Shown: positions 27,701-32,811 of the stretch, one piece after another
Position numbering within the stretch: the stretch's first letter is position 1
Layout: each line of letters begins with the position of its first letter
Source of the DNA: an uncultured Bacteroidales bacterium
GTDB taxonomy: Bacteria; Bacteroidota; Bacteroidia; Bacteroidales; JAUNSR01
Length of the DNA: 40,105 bases
Reading direction: 5' to 3'
NCBI GenBank assembly: GCA_947074105.1
Contig: CAMTON010000027.1
Location: 1 to 40,105, forward strand
Notes under the pieces: model-generated
Seen by the model: only the letters and a program-made list of their open reading frames with translations
What the model was told of the DNA's origin: nothing
The model's database searches: none
Position numbers and translations under genes: made by a program

Positions 27701-27791
27701 TGTCAAACGACATGATACCTCCGAAAAGCATCAGGGCAAGAAAGAAATATATCACCTTAGCATTATCAAGTGAATATTTAGCTAAATTCAT
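24756..27791 (-). CDS. RND-family efflux transporter (AcrB-like inner membrane pump)
   Basis: A protein of 1011 residues, the normal length. Twelve transmembrane helices are arranged in two homologous halves, each with a large periplasmic loop. The N-terminal helix is followed by FVIKTAVIMTNYPGAAPDEVERLITEPIS, the usual porter-domain opening. In TM4, GMLVDNAIVVTDN supplies Asp401 of the proton relay, but the second position is Asn402 where AcrB has Asp. In TM10, GMNIKNAIVLVDQ supplies Lys922. It would use the proton gradient to expel hydrophobic or toxic compounds from the periplasm, with the adaptor encoded upstream and TolC downstream. Drug-type (HAE) is more likely than heavy-metal, but the substrate cannot be read from the sequence. 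Confidence 0.94.
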   Translation of the reverse strand: MNLAKYSLDNAKVIYFFLALMLFGGIMSFDKLGKKEDAPFVIKTAVIMTNYPGAAPDEVERLITEPISREIQSMNGVYKIKSESMYGMSKITFELLPSLGADEIPQKWDELRRKVLNITPSLPAGASTPKVSDDFGDVFGIYYGLTMDDGFDYDELRDWAERIKTKLVTADGVMKVALFGTQTEVVNIFIPVNKLAGMGIDPSVISQLLQSQNQIINTGEVRAGQQQIRMLANGMYASIEDLKNQTLNTSSGLLKLGDIARIEKGYMDPPGTIMRVNGKKAIGIGVSTDPNKDVVKTGDLVRGKLEEVLPLMPVGMNLENLYPEDIIAREANNGFILNLIESVAIVVVIIMLVMGFRAGMLIGSSLVFSIGGTLLIMSMIGVGLNRTSLAGFIIAMGMLVDNAIVVTDNAQIAIARGSKKRKALINGATGPQWGLLGATFIAICSFLPLYLAPSAVAEMVKPLFIVLAISLGLSWVLALTQTPLFGNFILKEASGGDAKDPYDKPFYRKFSSILRFLISKKILTLTAMVGFLFGSLILMGMLPQNFFPSLDKPYYKADVFFPDGYSIRQVEEDIVNVEEYLLSKPEVKGVSITMGSSPLRYYLASTSFGPKPNFANILVELHDGKYTDACEEELYYYMKENYPDAITRTMLFKLSPAVEAAIEIGFIGENVDTLVALTNRALDIMAEHPELINVRNSWGNKVPVWHPVYSQEKAQALGISRQNMAQSIQLGTCGTTLGVYRENDLSLPILLKGNDVDDIKLNDMRTLPVFSPNTGITNLDQIVDDFDYSYKFCNYKVYNREKVMMAQADPDRGVNAIAAFNTIWEEMQQKIQVPEGYTMKYFGEQESQVESNEALAKNMPLTFFLMFVTLLFLFKTYRKPTIILMMLPLIFIGVVFGLVVLGKQFDFFAMLGLLGLIGMNIKNAIVLVDQIEIEEKEGRAPLDAVIQATISRIVPVAMASGTTILGMLPLLFDAMFGGMAATIMGGLFLASILTLFILPVAYCAIHKIKVN

Positions 27792-27886
27792 AATTTTATT
27801 TTTTTATCTGGAATATTGATAGTAAACGATCTGCCTGTATGATTATTCTGATAATGTGACTGTTACAGATCTTTTCAGCATTAATG

Positions 27887-28957
27887 TTATTTCTTCAGAA
27901 TTTTAACCGCTTCACCATCTTTTAGCTGATGGACACCGGCAGTAACTACAGTTTCGCCAACTTTCACACCTTCTGAGATATAAGCATGAGCATTTCCTGT
28001 CGGTGATTCCATTCTGATTGTTCTTTTTACTACTTTACCGTTTTCAATAACCCAGACATATTTCTGAGAACCTGCCGCCTCTTCAAATACCGCGCTAAGA
28101 GGAATTACCATCATATTATCCTGGACATAACTACTGATATCTGAATTTAGATGTATGTTACATGTAAATCCCGGTTTGATTTCATATACATTTCTGTCAA
28201 ACTTAGCATCATCGATTATGACACTTACAGGAATACCAGCTCTATTGGTTGAAATATCAAGATATTCTTCGATCTGAGCATTGAACTTACGCCCTTTGAA
28301 CATATCAAATTCTACAGAGAAACTGTGGTTTTTGTTTTTAAGAAGATACAGATAAGAATCAGGCATGATGAATTTGATTCTCAGTTTATTTGTGTTTACA
28401 AGCTGAACGATACCTTCGCCTGAATTCACACGCTGGAAGTTTTCTACATAACGACGCTCAATTGATCCGTTGAACGGAGCAACAAGATAAGTGTCATTCA
28501 TATTATTTGTTGAAAGATCATAAGCAGATTTTGCTTTTTCATAGTTTGCCACACAAACTTCGTAATCCTGTTTTGAAACAGCCTGTTTTTCAAGAAGACG
28601 TTTGTTTCTGTCCAGCTGAGCTGAAGCAGTCTCATAAGAAGCTTTGTCGGCAGCATACTGCAGGGAGATTTCTCTTGGATCGATTTTAGCAATAAGATCG
28701 CCTTTTTTCACTTTCTGTCCTTCTATAACAGGAAGCTCAACGATCTGTCCGCTTACACGAAAAGCCAGTTTTACATATTCTACTGCTTCTACAACACCCG
28801 AGAAGTCTTTTTTAATTTCCGTACTTGATTCTACATTAGCAACTTTCACAGTACGTATCACCTCTCTTTTTGTTTCTGTTTCGCCGCAAGCGAAAAGAAG
28901 AAGGCACAACCCGGCTAACATCAGGTTACGTGACATAGAATTGATCATCTTTAGCAT
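27887..28957 (-). CDS. RND efflux membrane fusion lipoprotein (AcrA-like)
   Basis: A protein of 356 residues with a lipoprotein signal: LCLLLFACGE, lipidated at Cys24 counting from the ATG at 28957. An ATG seven codons in (28936, MSRNLMLAG) gives a more typical signal length and may be the true start. Order: lipoyl half (VSGQIVELPVIEGQKVKKGDLIAKIDPRE), alpha hairpin (SYETASAQLDRNKRLLEKQAVSKQDYE), second lipoyl half (YLVAPFNGSIERRYVENFQRV), beta-barrel and membrane-proximal domain ending VTAGVHQLKDGEAVKILKK. First gene of the MFP-RND-TolC operon; the gap to the RND gene is 95 bp. No TetR- or AraC-type regulator gene lies beside it. Confidence 0.92.
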   Translation of the reverse strand: MLKMINSMSRNLMLAGLCLLLFACGETETKREVIRTVKVANVESSTEIKKDFSGVVEAVEYVKLAFRVSGQIVELPVIEGQKVKKGDLIAKIDPREISLQYAADKASYETASAQLDRNKRLLEKQAVSKQDYEVCVANYEKAKSAYDLSTNNMNDTYLVAPFNGSIERRYVENFQRVNSGEGIVQLVNTNKLRIKFIMPDSYLYLLKNKNHSFSVEFDMFKGRKFNAQIEEYLDISTNRAGIPVSVIIDDAKFDRNVYEIKPGFTCNIHLNSDISSYVQDNMMVIPLSAVFEEAAGSQKYVWVIENGKVVKRTIRMESPTGNAHAYISEGVKVGETVVTAGVHQLKDGEAVKILKK

Positions 28958-29221
28958 TTGTTTTTTGTTTATTTACCTATAATTGTTTTTCTCATTTTTC
29001 AGGCAGGAACATTAAATTCCTCCTTTCCTATATCTTTCTCAATAGTCTATATTAATTAATAGAATTCAAATTTCTTTTCCTCTTCAAGCAATCACAACCA
29101 TAACTCAACGCGTCGTTTCTTAATATTTACGAAGCCATTTCCACACCCTTAAACCTGAATATTCTATCCTTATAAAACCGAAGAGTTGATTTCAGTTACT
29201 CATATATTTTCTATTTCATCT

Positions 29222-29296
29222 TTTATCAATATAAAAGTCTGATAAATCAATATCTTAGGTGTTTTCGAATGATTATTCGAAAACAGTGCAAAGAAA
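29222..29296 (-). promoter_or_regulatory. Candidate operator/promoter region of the RND operon
   Basis: TGTTTTCGAAT (29260-29270) and ATTCGAAAACA (29275-29285) form a perfect 11-bp inverted repeat with a 4-nt spacer. On the minus strand, the near-match TTTCTTTG (29289-29296; consensus TAnnTTTG) would start transcription within the palindrome. Nearby are TTTATCA/TGATAAA (29222-29228 and 29240-29246) and a direct repeat ATCAATAT at 29225 and 29246, spaced 21 bp. This arrangement fits a dimeric repressor controlling the pump. The implied leader to the start at 28957 would be about 325 nt, which is long. Confidence 0.45.
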
Positions 29297-29458
29297 TGAA
29301 ATTTTTATGACGAAATAAAACTATTACCGTAAATAATTATACGATTATTATAACTTTTCACTAAACACATTACTGTTATCAATAAAAAACCTGAATTTAT
29401 CTTTGGAAATTTTAATATTTACAATCCTATAAATTATGCATTTAAATGCGATGATGTA

Positions 29459-29489
29459 TTGTGTGATTTAAATAAAAAAGTTATCTTTG
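29459..29489 (+). promoter_or_regulatory. rplU-rpmA promoter
   Basis: TTG at 29459-29461 and TATCTTTG at 29482-29489 are separated by 20 bp, matching both parts of the Bacteroidetes housekeeping promoter. Transcription would start near 29497. This is the best promoter match in the window. Confidence 0.7.
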
Positions 29490-29505
29490 CACACTGATTC
29501 CGATT

Positions 29506-29544
29506 AAGGCTAACAAGCTGACCAAAAGAGAGAGGTCGCGCCTT
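29506..29544 (+). promoter_or_regulatory. Structured 5' leader of rplU
   Basis: In the leader of about 80 nt, AAGGC (29506-29510) pairs with GCCTT (29540-29544), and inside it GACC (29520-29523) pairs with GGTC (29534-29537) around a purine loop AAAAGAGAGA. Ribosomal protein operons often carry such leaders for feedback by their own product. Whether this one binds L21 is inference. Confidence 0.4.
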
Positions 29545-29576
29545 GCGGAGAAAACCTGTAAAAATTAAATAAACAG

Positions 29577-29894
29577 ATGTACGCAATCGTTGAGATTCAG
29601 GGACAGCAGTTTAAGGCTGAAGCAGGCCGTAAATTGTATGTTCACCACATTGCAGAAGCAACTAACGGTGCCGAAGTAGTATTCGACAAAGTTCTTCTTG
29701 CAGACAAAGACGGAGATATCGTTGTAGGTGCTCCGGTTATCGAAGGTGCTAAGGTAGTTTGCGAAGTTATCGCTCCTATGATCAAAGGTGAAAGACTTAT
29801 CATTTTTCACAAAAAGAGAAGAAAAGGATACAGAAAACGCAACGGTCACCGTCAGCAGTTTACACAATTGTTAATTAAAGAAGTAGTTGCTTAA
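29577..29894 (+). CDS. rplU: 50S ribosomal protein L21 (bL21)
   Basis: A protein of 105 residues, normal length. [17 protein letters not shown] is the typical bL21 opening, and the C-terminus has the basic [18 protein letters not shown] block that contacts 23S rRNA. It is followed 20 bp later by rpmA, the usual pair. It has a strong upstream promoter and a foldable leader. Confidence 0.98.
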   Translation: MYAIVEIQGQQFKAEAGRKLYVHHIAEATNGAEVVFDKVLLADKDGDIVVGAPVIEGAKVVCEVIAPMIKGERLIIFHKKRRKGYRKRNGHRQQFTQLLIKEVVA

Positions 29895-29914
29895 TCATTA
29901 AAATTTAGAAGAAA

Positions 29915-30172
29915 ATGGCTCACAAGAAAGGTGTCGGTAGTTCTAAGAACGGACGTGAATCCGAAAGCAAAAGATTAGGCGTTAAAATCTTCGGTGGACA
30001 GTTTGCTAAAGCTGGTAACATCATCGTACGCCAAAGAGGTACAACACATCATCCGGGTGAAAATGTAGGTATCGGTAAAGACCATACTCTTTTCGCACTT
30101 GTTGACGGAACAGTTTCTTTCCGTAAAAAAGGCGAAAACCGCTCTTACATTTCAATCGAACCTCTAAACTAA
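29915..30172 (+). CDS. rpmA: 50S ribosomal protein L27 (bL27)
   Basis: A protein of 85 residues with the standard start [24 protein letters not shown] and [23 protein letters not shown]. The N-terminal tail reaches the peptidyl transferase centre. The N-terminus begins directly at AHKK, so there is no cleavable extension of the kind known in Firmicutes. It is cotranscribed with rplU and followed by a strong terminator. Confidence 0.98.
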   Translation: MAHKKGVGSSKNGRESESKRLGVKIFGGQFAKAGNIIVRQRGTTHHPGENVGIGKDHTLFALVDGTVSFRKKGENRSYISIEPLN

Positions 30173-30230
30173 GAGATTTAATTATTGAATGTCGGTATTA
30201 TTGCCGGTTTTTATTCAATAAAAATGAAAT

Positions 30231-30276
30231 AACTCCCGTTTTTATACATTTGTATGAAAACGGGAGTTTTCTTTTT
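30231..30276 (+). terminator. Rho-independent terminator of rplU-rpmA
   Basis: AACTCCCGTTTT (30231-30242) pairs with AAAACGGGAGTT (30257-30268), and the inner ATACA/TGTAT extends it into a nearly continuous hairpin. T-rich sequence follows to 30276. A smaller hairpin, ATTGAAT/ATTCAAT (30184-30190 and 30213-30219), lies just before it. Confidence 0.85.
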
Positions 30277-30279
30277 GTG

Positions 30280-30287
30280 TATCTTTG
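30280..30287 (+). promoter_or_regulatory. Candidate serS promoter -7 element (TATCTTTG)
   Basis: Exact TAnnTTTG match directly after the rplU-rpmA terminator. It would give a leader of about 95 nt before serS. No -33 TTG at the right distance; that position is occupied by the terminator stem. Confidence 0.5.
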
Positions 30288-30388
30288 TCGCGTAAATGCA
30301 TAATTATAGAATCCCCACCATCAATGAAGGGAAAAAGCATTGTCACAATTGATAAAACATAATATCGAAATATAAATTTTTATTTTTT

Positions 30389-31663
30389 ATGCTAACGCTT
30401 AATTACATCAAAGAGAATACCGAAGAGGTTATTCGTCGTCTGGCAAAAAAACATTTCGATGCTCGTGAATCTGTTGAAAAGATTCTTGAACTTGACAAAG
30501 AGCGTCGTGCAGCGCAGGCTGAAGTTGATCAAAATCTTGCTGAAGTAAATGCAATTTCGAAATCCATCGGTGCACTTATGAAAGAGGGTAAAAAAGAGGA
30601 AGCAGAAGCTTCCAAAGCTAAAGTTGCCCAGCTTAAAGAAACAAACAAATCGGCAGAAGCTAAGATGAAAACTTCTGAAGAAGAAATTCTATCGATTCTT
30701 TATACAATACCAAATCTTCCTCATGACACGGTGCCTGAAGGCCGTGCGGCTGAAGACAACGTTATCGAGCGTGAAGGTGGTGCCGTACCTGAACTTATGG
30801 AAGATGCTCTTCCTCACTGGGAAATAGCAAAAAAATTCGATCTTATCGACTTCGAACTTGGAGTTAAGATCACCGGAGCAGGTTTTCCTGTTTACAAAGG
30901 CAAAGGTGCCCGCCTGCAGCGTGCACTTATCAATTTCTTCCTTGACAACGCAAGAGATGCCGGCTACCTAGAAGTACAGCCTCCTTACGTAGTGAATGAA
31001 GCATCAGGTTTCGGAACAGGACAGCTTCCTGACAAAGAAGGTCAGATGTATTTCTGCCAGGAAGATAAGCTTTACCTTATCCCTACTGCTGAAGTACCGG
31101 TTACAAACATCTATCGTGACGTGATTCTTAGCGAGAAAGAACTTCCTGTTAAGAACACTGCTTATTCGGCTTGTTTCCGTCGCGAAGCAGGTTCATATGG
31201 TAAGGATGTTCGCGGTCTTAACCGTCTTCATCAGTTCGACAAAGTGGAAATTGTAAGAATCGCTCATCCTGATTCTTCATACAACGATCTTGACGAGATG
31301 GTGAAATATGTACAGACTCTTGTTGAGAAACTTGAACTGCCATGGCGCATACTTCGTCTATGTGGCGGAGACATGAGCTTCACGTCAGCACTTACATTTG
31401 ACTTCGAAGTTTATTCTGCTGCTCAGAAACGATGGCTGGAAGTTTCTTCTGTATCTAACTTTGAAAGCTACCAGGCTAACCGTCTGAAATGCCGTTTCAA
31501 ATCAGAAGATAAAAAACCTCAGCTTTGTCATACTCTTAACGGTTCTGCACTTGCGGTTCCGCGTATTGTAGCAGCTCTTCTTGAAAACCATCAGCAGGCT
31601 GACGGAAGAATTAAAATCCCTGCGGCACTTGTGCCATACACAGGATTTGAATATATCGACTAA
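30389..31663 (+). CDS. serS: Seryl-tRNA synthetase
   Basis: A protein of 424 residues, normal length. It charges tRNA(Ser) with serine using ATP. The N-terminal half (about 1-110) is the long antiparallel coiled coil that grips the tRNA variable arm (KERRAAQAEVDQNLAEVN...KAKVAQLKETN). The class II catalytic domain follows, with motif 2 FRREAGSYGKDVRGLNRLHQF and motif 3 NGSALAVPRIVAALLENHQ...IPAALVPY. It lies after rplU-rpmA, a common order in Bacteroidales, but has its own candidate promoter and a terminator at both ends, so it is probably transcribed alone. Confidence 0.97.
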   Translation: MLTLNYIKENTEEVIRRLAKKHFDARESVEKILELDKERRAAQAEVDQNLAEVNAISKSIGALMKEGKKEEAEASKAKVAQLKETNKSAEAKMKTSEEEILSILYTIPNLPHDTVPEGRAAEDNVIEREGGAVPELMEDALPHWEIAKKFDLIDFELGVKITGAGFPVYKGKGARLQRALINFFLDNARDAGYLEVQPPYVVNEASGFGTGQLPDKEGQMYFCQEDKLYLIPTAEVPVTNIYRDVILSEKELPVKNTAYSACFRREAGSYGKDVRGLNRLHQFDKVEIVRIAHPDSSYNDLDEMVKYVQTLVEKLELPWRILRLCGGDMSFTSALTFDFEVYSAAQKRWLEVSSVSNFESYQANRLKCRFKSEDKKPQLCHTLNGSALAVPRIVAALLENHQQADGRIKIPAALVPYTGFEYID

Positions 31664-31686
31664 GATTTTCATTCTATATTTCCGGG

Positions 31687-31725
31687 AAAACACAATCCGC
31701 CTTTAATGGCAGGTTGTGTTTTTCT
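31687..31725 (+). terminator. Rho-independent terminator after serS
   Basis: AAAACACAATCCGCC (31687-31701) pairs with GGCAGGTTGTGTTTT (from 31708) with one wobble and one mismatch around a 6-nt loop, followed by a long T-rich run. Confidence 0.75.
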
Positions 31726-31768
31726 TTTTAAAATATTTATTTGTGTTATTCATTAGAAATCAGAAGTT

Positions 31769-32554
31769 ATGGAGAATAAAATAAAAGCGGTCTTTTTAGA
31801 TGTTGACGGCACATTGCTGTCATTTAATACTCACAAAGTTCCTGAGTCGACGATAGAGGCGATAAAACAGCTTCAGGCAAAGGGAATAAAAGTGATTGTT
31901 GCTACAGGTCGTCCTGAATTTCTACTTGATTCTGTAAGACATATCCATTTTGATGCGTATCTGACCCTTAACGGATGTTATTGTTTTGTCGGAGACACCG
32001 ATGTTTATAAGTCATCTTTCAAACCTGAGGAAATAGAAAAAATAATAGAATGGAATAAGGATAATAATCTTCCTTTTGCCTTTATGCATAAGGACGGATG
32101 GTTTATTTCTTCGGTTAACGACGATGTAAAACATATCTGTGAACACCTTGATGTAGAGGTTCCGCCTCTTGCCCCTATTGAAAAAGCAAGGGATTATGAC
32201 ATATTTCAGTGCATGGGATTTTTCGAAGAGAAAAAAGACAAATATATGGAAGAGCATGTTCTTACGGGATGCGAACTTCCGAGATGGAGTCATGTATTCA
32301 CTGATATTATAAAAAAAGGCAATGATAAAGGGGTTGGGATGGAAAAACTTCTTGAACATATGGGTCTTGGCATTGAAAACGCTATGGCTTTCGGCGACGG
32401 AGGCAATGATATAGAGATCCTGAAAAAAGCAGGTATAGGTGTAGCAATGGGAAATGCGAGTCAGAGCGTAAAAGATGCTGCCGATTATGTAACGACTTCT
32501 GTCGACGATAACGGAATCGCAAATGCCCTGAAATATTTTAAACTGATAGATTAA
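31769..32554 (+). CDS. Cof-type HAD-IIB sugar phosphatase
   Basis: A protein of 261 residues. HAD motif I FLDVDGTLL has Asp11 (nucleophile) and Asp13; motif II is VIVATGRP; motif III is the Lys in KGNDKGVGM; motif IV is AFGDGGNDIEILKKAG, followed by GVAMGNASQSVKDAADYVT, characteristic of the Cof/YbiV group. The IIB cap lies between motifs II and III. Such enzymes dephosphorylate small phosphorylated metabolites (sugar phosphates, FMN, PLP) with low specificity. Stands alone on the plus strand after serS. Substrate unknown. Confidence 0.9.
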   Translation: MENKIKAVFLDVDGTLLSFNTHKVPESTIEAIKQLQAKGIKVIVATGRPEFLLDSVRHIHFDAYLTLNGCYCFVGDTDVYKSSFKPEEIEKIIEWNKDNNLPFAFMHKDGWFISSVNDDVKHICEHLDVEVPPLAPIEKARDYDIFQCMGFFEEKKDKYMEEHVLTGCELPRWSHVFTDIIKKGNDKGVGMEKLLEHMGLGIENAMAFGDGGNDIEILKKAGIGVAMGNASQSVKDAADYVTTSVDDNGIANALKYFKLID

Positions 32555-32582
32555 TTTTTACTGCTCTTTTTTATGCGAATTC

Positions 32583-32680
32583 CTACGGAGAAACGATTTT
32601 GTCTCGGAGGGTACACGATGTGACTCCGGACAGCAGACGGTCAATCATCTGCAGTGAGCCGTCCTCCTCACTGCCGGGAT
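32583..32680. other. GC-rich foldable intergenic element (candidate RNA or repeat)
   Basis: This stretch is clearly more GC-rich than its A/T-rich surroundings and full of pairable segments: CGGAG/CTCCG (32605-32609 and 32624-32628); CCGG/CCGG (32626-32629 and 32674-32677) enclosing GCAGA/TCTGC (32633-32637 and 32648-32652) and AGTGAG/CTCACT (32653-32658 and 32667-32672). The loop bases CGG (32638-32640) can pair with CCG (32659-32661) of the other loop. Both strands have short open frames here, but neither has a supported start or a known domain. It could be a small RNA ending at the terminator at 32749-32783, an intergenic repeat, or the remnant of something else. Confidence 0.4.
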
Positions 32681-32748
32681 ATTTAGCAAAAAGAGAGGTT
32701 AACCGGATTATCTTAACTGAATTTTATTTTTCGGAATTTTTTTTATAC

Positions 32749-32783
32749 AAAAAGGTCTGCTTCGTGATGAAGCAGACCTTTTT
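32749..32783. terminator. Bidirectional terminator between HAD gene and LamG gene
   Basis: AAAAAGGTCTGCTTC (32749-32763) and GAAGCAGACCTTTTT (32769-32783) form a perfect 15-bp stem with a 5-nt loop, with T-runs on both strands. It lies between two convergent genes. Confidence 0.85.
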
Positions 32784-32811
32784 CACTTTAAAAATCACAA
32801 TCTTAAATTAT

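Larger units (their letters stand above)
28958..29576. other. Divergent intergenic region between RND operon and rplU
   Basis: 619 bp without a gene, strongly A/T-rich, serving divergent operons. Toward the RND operon it holds a perfect 11-bp palindrome (29260-29285) and smaller repeats; toward rplU it holds a good promoter (29459-29489) and a foldable leader. Nothing supportable was seen in about 28980-29215. Confidence 0.7.

Noticed and set aside
32583..32680. GC-rich element as a cobalamin or TPP riboswitch
   Set aside because: The conserved core motifs of these riboswitches were looked for and not found, and no vitamin-related gene lies downstream on either strand.
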